Assembly (NCBI RefSeq): GCF_001499995.1
Contig: NZ_LQIU01000004.1
Span: 1 to 64,000 of the forward strand
Source of the DNA: Mycobacterium sp. IS-1496
GTDB taxonomy: Bacteria; Actinomycetota; Actinomycetes; Mycobacteriales; Mycobacteriaceae
Reading direction: 5' to 3'
DNA length: 64,000 bases
Shown here in pieces: positions 42,593 through 49,956 of the stretch. The first letter of the stretch is position 1. The number at the start of each line of letters is the position of its first letter. Position numbers and translations under genes: made by a program. The notes under the pieces were generated by a model. The model was not told the origin of the DNA. It saw only the letters and a program-made list of their open reading frames with translations, and did no database searches.

Positions 42593-43709
42593 GAAGTACG
42601 AGACATCCTCCGGTGCAACGCGATATCGAGTTCGATACCGAACGCCTGACCGCCGACAGACCGACAAGCGTGGATTCAAGACCAAGCGTGACGCCGAGCA
42701 ATGGCTATCCGAGAACGAGGTGTCGAAGCTGCGTGGCGAGTACGTAGCGCCAGCGTTGGGGAAGATCTCGGTGGGGGAGTTGGGACCGCTCTGGTTGCAG
42801 CGCCAGCAAGGCCATATGAAGCCGAGCGGGTTCCGGTCGTACGAGTCGGCGTGGCGTATCCACGTCGAGCCCCGCTGGGGGCGGGTCCGGGTCGCCGATG
42901 TCACTCATACTGATGTCCAGGCGTGGGTGTCCGAGATGGCGTCTCAGCGTGGTGCGGTGATCGTGCAGACGGCCTACTCTGTGCTCGCCAGGATCATCGA
43001 CGACGCCGTACGCGACCGGCGCCTGGCAGCGAACCCGGCACGTGGGGTGAAGCTGCCGGGTCGATCTCGCCGGAAGAACATCTACTTGACCGCCGAGCAG
43101 CTCCAGGCGCTCGCGGTGGAGGCCGGCCGATACCAGTCGCTGGTGCTGTTGCTGGGGACGGCGGGTCTTCGGTGGGGTGAGGCGGCGGCGCTTCGGGTCG
43201 AGGACGTCGACTTCTTAAAGCGTCGGGTGGTGCTCCACCGGAACGCGGTCACGGTCAACAACCGCGTGCATGTCGGCACCCTGAAATCGGGGGAGCATCG
43301 CACGGTCGCCTTGGCTGGTTTCGTCGTCGACGAGCTGGCGGCCACGTGCCGGGGGAAGGCGCGGGAGGATCTGATCTGGTCGTCCAGGACCGGGGATTAT
43401 CTTGGGCCGCCGTCGTCGCACGACTCCTGGTTGTCAGGTGCGGTGGACCGGTGCCGGAGGGCGGACAAGACGTTCCCGCGGGTCACCGCTCACGCGTTAC
43501 GCCACACGGCAGCGTCGTTGGCGATCTCGTCGGGCGCCAACGTGAAGGTCGTTCAGCGGATGCTGGGGCACGCTTCGGCGGCGATGACATTGGACGTGTA
43601 CGCCGATTTGTTCGACTCCGACCTCACTGCAGTTGCCGACAAGTTAGACGAGAGTGTGGGCAGAATGTGGGCACGGCGGGTGTCTGGCGGGCCCACCGGA
43701 CTGCAGTAG
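42579..43709 (+). CDS. int: Tyrosine recombinase integrase
   Basis: A 376-residue phage integrase. N-terminal AP2-like arm-binding domain (TRYRVRYRTPDRRQTDKRGF), SAM-like core-binding domain (about 65-150), catalytic domain with Arg in GLRWGEAAAL (about 188), HALRHTAASLAI (His-x-x-Arg, about 308), GHAS and the nucleophile Tyr in MTLDVYADLF (about 345). It points towards and ends 36 bases before the right att core, next to the tRNA gene that it uses. GTG start overlaps the repressor gene. Confidence 0.95.
   Translation: MATIEKYETSSGATRYRVRYRTPDRRQTDKRGFKTKRDAEQWLSENEVSKLRGEYVAPALGKISVGELGPLWLQRQQGHMKPSGFRSYESAWRIHVEPRWGRVRVADVTHTDVQAWVSEMASQRGAVIVQTAYSVLARIIDDAVRDRRLAANPARGVKLPGRSRRKNIYLTAEQLQALAVEAGRYQSLVLLLGTAGLRWGEAAALRVEDVDFLKRRVVLHRNAVTVNNRVHVGTLKSGEHRTVALAGFVVDELAATCRGKAREDLIWSSRTGDYLGPPSSHDSWLSGAVDRCRRADKTFPRVTAHALRHTAASLAISSGANVKVVQRMLGHASAAMTLDVYADLFDSDLTAVADKLDESVGRMWARRVSGGPTGLQ
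43655..43673. other. Right integrase arm-site candidates
   Basis: TGTGGGCA at 43655 and at 43666, 11 bases apart, inside the last codons of the integrase gene and about 73-91 bases from the right att core. Same octamer, spacing and strand as the left set at 34441-34470. Confidence 0.6.
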
Positions 43710-43745
43710 CGGCCCCTTACCTGCGCGAACGCAGGTCGAACGTTT

Positions 43746-43769
43746 GAGCCCCCTGTCAGGATTGAACTG
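43746..43769. other. attR core (24-bp direct repeat within tRNA-Thr)
   Basis: Identical to 34335-34358. It covers the last 23 bases of the tRNA-Thr gene plus one base beyond, so integration leaves the tRNA intact. Confidence 0.92.
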
Positions 43770-43818
43770 ACGACCTTTCGCTTACAAGGCGAGTGCTCTA
43801 CCACTGAGCTAAGGAGGC
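43747..43818 (-). tRNA. tRNA-Thr (anticodon TGT)
   Basis: A 72-base cloverleaf read on the minus strand: acceptor stem GCCTCCT pairs with AGGGGGC (one G-T pair), D arm AGCTCAGTGGTAGAGC, anticodon arm with loop CTTGTAA (anticodon TGT), and T arm with TTCAATC. No CCA is encoded. It is the integration target of the island on its left. Confidence 0.95.
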
Positions 43819-43840
43819 GGGTGACGCAGAGTTTATCCGG

Positions 43841-44584
43841 TCACTCGTCGACGTCGATCACCCGTTGCGACCGCACCGGGGTGGTGGGTGTGGTCGGGGT
43901 GCGCCTGCCGAGTCGGCGGCCGGGCAGCGGGATCCGGTCGGCGATGTTGCTCAGCGGGTTCACCACCTGACTGAGCGCGATCACGGCCTCCCGCAGCGCT
44001 TCCACCGTCGGCGCCAGCGCTTCGAGGCCCGGCGTCAACCGGTTCAGGGTGTCGGCCACGTCGGCGAGCTGTTCGAGTGGGCCGTTGCGGGCGGTCAGCT
44101 TGTCGACGAGCCCGCCCTCGGCCAGCAGCCGGTCGGCGATACCGTCCTCGGCAAGCAGCCGCTCGACCAGACCGTCCTCGTCGAGCAACTGGTCGACCAG
44201 GCCGCCCGGTTCGATGGCCCGCATCAGCCCGCCGTCGTCCTGCGTCAACCGGTCCAGCACACCACCCGGTGCGGTGAGCCGGTCGACGACACCGCCCGGC
44301 TTGAGCAGGCGGTCGATGGGTCCGTCCGGGGCCAGCGCGCGGCCGAGCGGTTGGTCCTCGTCCATCAGTCTGGCCAGGCGGTTCGCCCGTTCCACGGCGT
44401 CGTTGATGCCCAGCACGGCCGCGAACGCGCCGGGGTTCGCCACGACCCGCGGATCGCCCTCACCGAGCGTCGCTTTCGCCACGCTGATCGCCGACGTGGC
44501 GATTCCCAGACTGGTCTCCGCGGCGGCGAGCCCGATGCGCGCCGGTGCGGTCGCGAGCTGCATCAGGTTCTTGCCGAAGTCCAT
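43841..44584 (-). CDS. Hypothetical protein with tandem GG-x-x-DRL repeats
   Basis: A 247-residue protein. The N-terminus is helical and alanine-rich. Residues about 80-170 hold at least seven tandem repeats of 11-12 residues of pattern GGLVDRLLAEDG (for example PGGVVDRLTA, PGGVLDRLTQ, EDGLVERLLA, EDGIADRLLA, EGGLVDKLTA). A helical region and a basic proline/threonine-rich tail (LGRRTPTTPTTP) follow. No membrane helix or catalytic motif is visible. It lies upstream of and divergent from phoP. Function unknown. Confidence 0.8.
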   Translation of the reverse strand: MDFGKNLMQLATAPARIGLAAAETSLGIATSAISVAKATLGEGDPRVVANPGAFAAVLGINDAVERANRLARLMDEDQPLGRALAPDGPIDRLLKPGGVVDRLTAPGGVLDRLTQDDGGLMRAIEPGGLVDQLLDEDGLVERLLAEDGIADRLLAEGGLVDKLTARNGPLEQLADVADTLNRLTPGLEALAPTVEALREAVIALSQVVNPLSNIADRIPLPGRRLGRRTPTTPTTPVRSQRVIDVDE

Positions 44585-44616
44585 GCCGCCAGTCTATGGA
44601 CAGTGCAAGCGTGAAC

Positions 44617-44634
44617 TCACAGAGATCTCACAGC
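44617..44634 (+). promoter_or_regulatory. PhoP box upstream of phoP
   Basis: TCACAGAGATCTCACAGC consists of two direct heptamers, TCACAGA and TCACAGC, four bases apart (11-base period). This is the arrangement known for M. tuberculosis PhoP sites. It is about 46 nt upstream of the chosen phoP start and 33 nt from the start of the divergent repeat-protein gene, so PhoP probably regulates its own gene and perhaps the neighbour. Confidence 0.75.
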
Positions 44635-44679
44635 CAACCCGCAGCATTACTCAAAGGCCCGGGGCGGGCATTGAAGTCC

Positions 44680-45399
44680 ATGGCCATGGCTGCTCTTCCC
44701 GATACCACCCCCGAGGCGCGGGTCCTCGTGGTCGACGACGAGGCCAACATCGTCGAACTGCTGTCGGTCAGCCTCAAGTTCCAGGGCTTCGAGGTGCACA
44801 CCGCCTCTGACGGGGCCTCCGCGCTCGACAAGGCCCGCGACGTCCGTCCCGACGCGGTGATCCTGGACGTGATGATGCCCGGTATGGACGGGTTCGGGCT
44901 GCTCCGCCGCCTGCGCGCCGACGGTATCGACGCCCCCGCCCTGTTCCTGACCGCCCGCGACTCCCTGCAGGACAAGATCGCGGGGCTGACCCTGGGCGGC
45001 GACGACTACGTGACCAAACCGTTCAGCCTCGAAGAGGTCGTCGCACGGCTGCGGGTGATCCTGCGGCGCACCGGCCGCGGGGCCGATGAGCCGCAGACGT
45101 CGCGTCTGAGCTTCGCCGACATCGAACTCGACGAGGACACCCACGAGGTCTGGAAGGCCGGCGAGCCGGTGTCGCTGTCGCCGACCGAGTTCACCCTGCT
45201 GCGGTACTTCATCATCAACGCCGGCACCGTGTTGTCGAAGCCCAAGATCCTCGACCACGTGTGGCGCTACGACTTCGGTGGCGACGTCAACGTCGTCGAG
45301 TCCTACGTCTCGTATCTGCGTCGCAAGATCGACACCGGTGATCGGCGGTTGCTGCACACGCTGCGCGGGGTCGGGTACGTCCTGCGCGAGCCGCGATGA
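44680..45399 (+). CDS. phoP: Two-component response regulator PhoP
   Basis: A 239-residue OmpR-family regulator. Receiver domain with RVLVVDDEANIVELLS, phosphoacceptor Asp in VILDVMMPGMDG (about 62) and Lys in DDYVTKPFSLEE; winged-helix domain ending PKILDHVWRYDFGGDVNVVE and HTLRGVGYVLREPR. The last two are nearly identical to M. tuberculosis PhoP as I recall it. Start options are ATG 44680, ATG 44686 or TTG 44671; no good ribosome-binding site decides between them. It is followed by phoR with repeats between, and by a HIT gene as at Rv0757-Rv0759c. Confidence 0.95.
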   Translation: MAMAALPDTTPEARVLVVDDEANIVELLSVSLKFQGFEVHTASDGASALDKARDVRPDAVILDVMMPGMDGFGLLRRLRADGIDAPALFLTARDSLQDKIAGLTLGGDDYVTKPFSLEEVVARLRVILRRTGRGADEPQTSRLSFADIELDEDTHEVWKAGEPVSLSPTEFTLLRYFIINAGTVLSKPKILDHVWRYDFGGDVNVVESYVSYLRRKIDTGDRRLLHTLRGVGYVLREPR

Positions 45400-45487
45400 G
45401 CGCTTGCGCGAAGAGCCGACGAGCACCGATGAGCGCTTGCGCGAAGAGCCGACGAGCACCTATGAGCGCTTGCGCGAAGAGCCGAAA
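45395..45487 (+). repeat. MIRU-like tandem repeats (3 x 33 bp) joining phoP to phoR
   Basis: Three units start at 45395, 45428 and 45461, each carrying the core ATGAGCGCTTGCGCGAAGAG with the small palindrome GCGCTTGCGC. In the frame of those ATGs they form a 33-codon mini-ORF (45396-45497) made of MSACAKSRRAP-type units. It starts inside the phoP stop (ATGA) and ends in a TAG whose last base is the first base of the phoR GTG (TAGTG). A related pair lies at 57164-57227. Confidence 0.9.
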
Positions 45488-45496
45488 GCCCAGGTA

Positions 45497-46918
45497 GTGC
45501 GCGGGGGTGTGCCGCTGCGGCTCGGTCTGGTGGCCGCGACGCTGGTGCTCGTGGCGCTGGGGCTGCTCGCCTCCGGCATCGCGGTGACGTCGATCATGCG
45601 GCACAGCCTGGAGAGCCGGGTGGACCAGACCCTGCTCGACGCCTCGCGCAGCTGGGCCCAAGCGCCGCGACAGCTGCCCGCGACGCCGATGGCAGGCCCC
45701 AACCCGGCCCGGCCGCCGTCGAACTTCTACGTGCGAGGCACCGGACCCGACGGGCGGATGTGGACGGCCGTCAACGACCGCGAGGCCGAACCGGTCCTGC
45801 CGGCCTCCAACGACGTCGGGCCCGTCCCGGTCACCGTGGCGTCGGTGAACCACTCCGACGTCGAATGGCGCGCGATGACCGTTCGCGGGCCCGCCGGGGC
45901 GCTCACCACGGTGGCCATCGACTTGTCGGAGGTGCAGTCGACGGTTCGCGCCCTGGTGTGGTCGCAGGTGGGGATCGGCGCGGCCGTGCTGCTGGTGCTC
46001 GGAGTCGTCGGCTACGCGGTGGTGCAACGCAGCCTGCGCCCGTTGGCGGAGGTCGAGGAGACCGCGGCGGCGATCGCGGCGGGTCAGCTCGACCGCCGGG
46101 TGCCCCAGCGGGATCCGCGCACGGAGGTGGGACGATTGTCGTTGGCGCTCAACGGAATGCTCGCCCAGATCCAGCGGGCCGTGGCATCCTCCGAGTCGTC
46201 GGCGGACGCCGCCCGCACCTCGGAGGAGCGGATGCGCCGGTTCATCACCGACGCCAGCCACGAGTTGCGCACGCCGCTGACCACCATCCGCGGGTTCGCC
46301 GAGCTGTACCGCCAGGGTGCCGCTCGCGACGTCGAGATGCTGATGAACCGCATCGAGAGCGAGTCGCGCCGGATGGGCCTGCTGGTCGAGGATCTGCTGC
46401 TGCTGGCCCGTCTCGACGCGCAGCGACCGCTCGAGCAGCATCGGGTGGACCTGCTCACGCTGGCCACCGACGCGGTCCACGACGCGCAGTCCATCGCGCC
46501 CGAGCGCACGATCACGCTGCAGGTACTCGACGGCCCCGGGACGCCGGAGGTGCTCGGTGACGAAGCACGACTGCGGCAGGTGCTGGGCAATCTCGTGGCC
46601 AATGCGCTGCAGCACACCCCGAAGCGCGCAGGCATCACGGTACGGGTGGGCACCGACGAGCGCAGCGCCGTCCTGGAGGTGTGCGACGAGGGGCCCGGTA
46701 TGACCGAAGAGGACGCGCGCCGGGTGTTCGAGCGCTTCTATCGCACCGACTCCTCCCGGGCCAGGGAAAGCGGCGGGACCGGGCTCGGGCTGTCGATCGT
46801 GGACTCACTGGTCCTGGCTCACGGCGGGACGGTGCGTGTGACGACCGCGCCCGGGCAGGGCTGCCGCTTCTCCGTGAACCTGCCGCGGTTCAGTGACGTG
46901 CCGGTCGAAACCGCTTGA
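45497..46918 (+). CDS. phoR: Two-component sensor histidine kinase PhoR
   Basis: A 473-residue membrane kinase. First membrane helix about 9-31 (LVAATLVLVALGLLASGIAV), extracytoplasmic sensor domain about 32-150, second helix about 155-175, HAMP domain, phosphoacceptor His in DASHELRTPLTTIRG (about 256), N box LVANALQH, and ATP lid GTGLGLSIVDSL. GTG at 45497 gives MRGGVPLRLGLVAATL, which aligns with the M. tuberculosis start; upstream frame is repeat DNA that would add DERLREEPTST units. Translation is probably coupled to phoP through the mini-ORF chain. Confidence 0.93.
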   Translation: MRGGVPLRLGLVAATLVLVALGLLASGIAVTSIMRHSLESRVDQTLLDASRSWAQAPRQLPATPMAGPNPARPPSNFYVRGTGPDGRMWTAVNDREAEPVLPASNDVGPVPVTVASVNHSDVEWRAMTVRGPAGALTTVAIDLSEVQSTVRALVWSQVGIGAAVLLVLGVVGYAVVQRSLRPLAEVEETAAAIAAGQLDRRVPQRDPRTEVGRLSLALNGMLAQIQRAVASSESSADAARTSEERMRRFITDASHELRTPLTTIRGFAELYRQGAARDVEMLMNRIESESRRMGLLVEDLLLLARLDAQRPLEQHRVDLLTLATDAVHDAQSIAPERTITLQVLDGPGTPEVLGDEARLRQVLGNLVANALQHTPKRAGITVRVGTDERSAVLEVCDEGPGMTEEDARRVFERFYRTDSSRARESGGTGLGLSIVDSLVLAHGGTVRVTTAPGQGCRFSVNLPRFSDVPVETA

Positions 46919-46921
46919 GGG

Positions 46922-47326
46922 TCAGACCAATTCGGCGAGAGCGGCCTTGATCTTGGCCTGTGCCTCGTCGAGGGATTCCGGCGACGGGTTGTTGTCGACG
47001 TTCGCGAACCCGAAGTCGGTGAGGTTGTAGGCGGGGAACACGTGCACGTGCAGATGCGGCACTTCGAGGCCGGCGATGATGACGCCTGCGCGTTCGGCGC
47101 CGAAAGCCTTGACGACGGCCTTGCCGATCAGCTGTGACACCTCCATCACGCGGGCGAAGACCGGGGGTTCGATGTCCTGCCACTGGTCGATCTCGGCGCG
47201 CGGCACCACCAACGTGTGTCCCTGCGTCATCGGCGCGATGGTGAGGAACGCGACGATCTCGTCGTCCTCGTAGACGAATCGGCCCGGCAGTTCTCCGTTG
47301 ATGATCTTCGTGAAGACGGTCGCCAT
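46922..47326 (-). CDS. HIT-family nucleotide hydrolase (Rv0759c-like)
   Basis: A 134-residue histidine-triad protein. The triad is [11 protein letters not shown] (H-x-H-x-H, about residues 95-105), with [18 protein letters not shown] at the N-terminus. Such enzymes hydrolyse AMP-lysine- or dinucleotide-type phosphoramidates. ATG at 47326 is used; three additional in-frame codons upstream (ATG 47338) are possible. It converges on phoR with a three-base gap, the arrangement at Rv0758-Rv0759c. Confidence 0.88.
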   Translation of the reverse strand: MATVFTKIINGELPGRFVYEDDEIVAFLTIAPMTQGHTLVVPRAEIDQWQDIEPPVFARVMEVSQLIGKAVVKAFGAERAGVIIAGLEVPHLHVHVFPAYNLTDFGFANVDNNPSPESLDEAQAKIKAALAELV

Positions 47327-47355
47327 GGCCTCGAGCATAGTGAGGCGCTGACCGG

Positions 47356-47411
47356 CGAACGTGCGCTGAGTGCGAAGCAGGGGCCGGATTCCCGCAGTGG
47401 GCGCACGTTCG
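47356..47411. repeat. Diverged copy of the 58-bp palindromic repeat
   Basis: Ends CGAACGTGCGC and GCGCACGTTCG are perfect inverted complements, with a diverged centre (TGCGAAGCAGGGGCC). It sits between the HIT gene and the SDR gene, both leftward, so it is a likely transcription stop between them. Same family as 961-1190. Confidence 0.75.
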
Positions 47412-47442
47412 GCGGGCAAGCCGCCGCCGACCCGCGGAACCC

Positions 47443-48303
47443 TCAGCCGCCGAGGAGTTCGTGCAGTTCCTCCACGGTCCACGGCGGTGAATCGTGATGG
47501 TCGCGGTACCCGAGGAAGCCGGGGGACTGCCGGGCGAACTCGCCGACGAACCCGCCGGCTGCGATGAAGATCCGGCCCGTCACGCCCCGCGAGCGGTCGC
47601 TCACCAGGTAGGCGTACGTCGGCGCCACGTACGCGGGTGGGGCGGCGTCCAGGGCGCCCTGCAGGCTGACGTCGTCGAGTAGGCCGCGGCGGTTCAACTC
47701 CGTGACGTGCGCTTCGTATTCGGCGCCGGTCGACAACCGGGTCTTGGCGCCCGGGCACACCACATTGGCGCGCACGCCATGCTCCTTGAGCTCCGCGGCG
47801 ATCGCCAACGTCAGCCCGTTGACCGCCCCTTTGCCCGCCGGATAGCCGGTGCCGCCGTAATCGCCGAGAAAGGCGAACGAACTCGTGTTGACGATCGCCC
47901 CGCCACCCTGCGCGACCATGCGTGGCGCCGCGGCCCGGCACGTCTCGAACACCGTGCCCAAGTGCGCGTCGAGCAGTTCTCGGAACTGCGCCGAGCTGAC
48001 GGTGAGGATCGACGAACCGGGCGGTTCGGCGGTGCCCGCACAGTTGATCAGGATGTCGATGCGCCCGAATTCGCGGACACAGCGTTCGACCAGCGCGTCG
48101 GCCGTCTCAGGGTCGGCAGGCGAACCCGCGCAGCCGACACCCGAGACCCGTTGTGCGGCACGCTCGACCGCGTCGGCGTCGCGTCCGCTCACCACCACCC
48201 CGGCGCCGTGCGCCGAGAGCAGCTCGGCCACCGCGAGGCCGATACCGCGAGAACCACCGACGACGACCGCCCCGCGGCCCGCCAGCGGTCGCGACGCGCT
48301 AAT
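47443..48303 (-). CDS. Short-chain dehydrogenase with probable ATT start
   Basis: SDR with the NAD motif [16 protein letters not shown], the catalytic Ser in [10 protein letters not shown] and Tyr-x3-Lys in GYPAGKGA. The first ATG/GTG in frame (48231) lies after the glycine motif and would destroy the cofactor site. The frame continues upstream without ATG, GTG or TTG until a stop; the best candidate is ATT at 48303, 9 bases after AAGAGG, overlapping by one base the TAG of the preceding gene (ATTAG). That gives 286 residues. No counterpart is known to me between Rv0759c and Rv0760c, so this is an insertion relative to M. tuberculosis. Confidence 0.75.
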   Translation of the reverse strand: MSASRPLAGRGAVVVGGSRGIGLAVAELLSAHGAGVVVSGRDADAVERAAQRVSGVGCAGSPADPETADALVERCVREFGRIDILINCAGTAEPPGSSILTVSSAQFRELLDAHLGTVFETCRAAAPRMVAQGGGAIVNTSSFAFLGDYGGTGYPAGKGAVNGLTLAIAAELKEHGVRANVVCPGAKTRLSTGAEYEAHVTELNRRGLLDDVSLQGALDAAPPAYVAPTYAYLVSDRSRGVTGRIFIAAGGFVGEFARQSPGFLGYRDHHDSPPWTVEELHELLGG

Positions 48304-48724
48304 CGCCCTTGGCCTCTTCGAACGTCATCGAATCCATGTTCCAGTAGCCACGCAGGTTCGTGATGAGGCCGGTCTCGTCGACCCGGTAGGTGAACACCCC
48401 GCGGACCGTCGCGACGAAACCGTTCGGGAACTCGGTGCGCAACACCAGGATGTAGGCGATCTCCGACGGCGAACTGGACGGGAACGTCGCCTCACATGTG
48501 ACGGTGAGCGTGTTCGGCCCGATGTTCGTGTCGTAGAACGCCGCGACCGCGTCCTTGCCGCACACCCCGTTACCGTCCGGGTTCGTGACCGCCTCGCCGA
48601 TCGGGTCCTCGATGACGACGTCGTCGGCCATCAGGGCCAGCCAACCCTCTTTGTCGCCGGACTGGACGCAGCGCCACGACGCGCGCGACGCTGCGACCAC
48701 CGGTGACTGCTCGACCGTGGTCAT
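48299..48724 (-). CDS. Ketosteroid-isomerase-like SnoaL-fold protein (Rv0760c-like)
   Basis: A 141-residue NTF2/SnoaL-fold protein: DKEGWLALMADDVVIEDPIG at the front (about 24-43), then beta strands ending GVFTYRVDETGLITNLRGYW. The M. tuberculosis counterpart has the fold of delta5-3-ketosteroid isomerase and binds steroids in its cavity. Its position in the cyp51-cyp123 block is consistent with a sterol-related role. It starts three bases after adhB. Confidence 0.85.
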   Translation of the reverse strand: MTTVEQSPVVAASRASWRCVQSGDKEGWLALMADDVVIEDPIGEAVTNPDGNGVCGKDAVAAFYDTNIGPNTLTVTCEATFPSSSPSEIAYILVLRTEFPNGFVATVRGVFTYRVDETGLITNLRGYWNMDSMTFEEAKGD

Positions 48725-48727
48725 GGC

Positions 48728-49855
48728 TTACCAGTCGTTGTCGGTGTAGCGGATGACGCCGCGGATGTTCTTGCCCTCCAACATGTCCGAGTAGCCCTCG
48801 TTGATCTGCTCCAGCTTGTACTGCCGGGTGATCATGTCGTCGAGGTTGAGCTTGCCCGCCTTGTACATCGACAGCAGCTGCGGAATGTCGAAGTGCGGGT
48901 TGCCGCCACCGAAGATGGTGCCCTGCAGGTTCTTCTGCAGCAGGGTCAGCATCGCGAGGTTCAGCGTCACCTGGGTGTCGAGCATGCTGCCGATGGCGGT
49001 CAGCACGCAGGTGCCGCCCTTCGACGTGAGGTTCACGTAGTTGTCGACGTCGTTGCCGTGCAGTTCGCCGACGGTGACGATGACCTTCTTGGCCATCAGC
49101 CCGTGGGTGACCTCCGCGATACCGGCGAACGCCGACTCCAAGTCGGGGTAGGCGTGGGTGCCGCCGAACTTCAGCGCGGCGTCGCGCTTCCACTCGACCG
49201 GTTCGATGACGAAGATGTTGCGCGCGCCCGCGTTGACCGCCCCCTGCAGTGCCGACATGCCGACACCGCCGACGCCGACCACCGCGACGTCGTCGCCGGG
49301 CCGGATGTCACCGGCGCGAACGGCCGAGCCGTAACCAGTGGTGACACCGCAGCCGACCAGGCAGGCGACCTCGAACGGCACCGACGGGTCGATCTTCACC
49401 ACGGAGCTCTTGTGCACCACCATGTACGGGCTGAAGGTGCCGAGCAGGGTCATGGGGAAGACGGGTTGTCCATTGGCGTGGATGCGGTGGGTCCCGTCGG
49501 AGACCGCGGTCCCGTTGAGCAGACCGGCACCCAGATCGCACAGGTTGCGCAGCCCGGCCTGACACGACGGACAGCGGCCGCAGGACGGGATGAACGACAG
49601 CACGACGTGGTCGCCGGGGGCGAGGTCCTCGACGCCCGGTCCGACCTCGGTGACGACGCCGGCGCCCTCGTGCCCGCCGAGCACCGGGAAGCCGGCCATC
49701 GGGATACCACCCGTGACCAGGTGATGGTCGGAGTGGCACATCCCCGACGCTTCCATCCGGATCTTGACTTCGTCCTGAACCGGGTCGCCGATCTCGATCT
49801 CCTCGATCGACCACGGTTTGTTGAACTCCCAGATGAGGGCGCCCTTGGTCTTCAT
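48728..49855 (-). CDS. adhB: Zinc-dependent alcohol dehydrogenase AdhB (NDMA-dependent type)
   Basis: A 375-residue medium-chain dehydrogenase. Catalytic zinc ligands are in GMCHSDHHLVTGG (about 38-50) and GGHEGAGVVTEVG (about 60), structural zinc in CGRCPSCQAGLRNLC (about 93-107), and the nucleotide site in VAVVGVGGVGMSAL (about 195). The family includes enzymes with tightly bound nicotinamide that use an external electron acceptor. Same position as Rv0761c; it may oxidise alcohols made by the neighbouring P450s, handing aldehydes to AldA, though this is inferred. Confidence 0.9.
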   Translation of the reverse strand: MKTKGALIWEFNKPWSIEEIEIGDPVQDEVKIRMEASGMCHSDHHLVTGGIPMAGFPVLGGHEGAGVVTEVGPGVEDLAPGDHVVLSFIPSCGRCPSCQAGLRNLCDLGAGLLNGTAVSDGTHRIHANGQPVFPMTLLGTFSPYMVVHKSSVVKIDPSVPFEVACLVGCGVTTGYGSAVRAGDIRPGDDVAVVGVGGVGMSALQGAVNAGARNIFVIEPVEWKRDAALKFGGTHAYPDLESAFAGIAEVTHGLMAKKVIVTVGELHGNDVDNYVNLTSKGGTCVLTAIGSMLDTQVTLNLAMLTLLQKNLQGTIFGGGNPHFDIPQLLSMYKAGKLNLDDMITRQYKLEQINEGYSDMLEGKNIRGVIRYTDNDW

Positions 49856-49956
49856 ATTGCCTGCTTTCCTTCGGAGAACGTCTCGGCCACCAGCCTAGTG
49901 ACGTGGATCTCAGCGGATCTCTCGACGGGTGTCAAACTACACATCCCTCGTCGTGG

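Larger units (their letters stand above)
34335..43769. mobile_element. Integrated phage-satellite-like island in tRNA-Thr (phiRv-type)
   Basis: About 9.4 kb bounded by 24-bp direct repeats, the right one covering the 3' end of an intact tRNA-Thr gene. It carries tyrosine integrase, XRE repressor, excisionase, a chain of overlapping early genes including DUF2742, a P-loop replication protein, scaffold and HK97-type capsid genes, and two cargo genes on the opposite strand. No terminase, portal, protease, tail or lysis gene is recognisable. Size, DUF2742 and the capsid gene recall phiRv1/phiRv2 of M. tuberculosis. Codon use and GC are more relaxed than in the surrounding chromosome. Confidence 0.9.

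Noticed and set aside
34335..43769. Complete prophage
   Set aside because: No terminase, portal, tail, tape-measure, lysin or holin gene can be found, and 9.4 kb is far too small for a tailed phage.
45395..45487. Short regular repeats as a CRISPR array
   Set aside because: Repeats are directly adjacent, without unique spacers, and there are no cas genes. They are better explained as MIRU-like coupling repeats.
45278..45496. Longer phoR reading frame starting inside phoP
   Set aside because: It would put DERLREEPTST repeats and part of phoP in another frame before the first membrane helix. The GTG at 45497 aligns with the known PhoR start and matches the TAGTG overlap.
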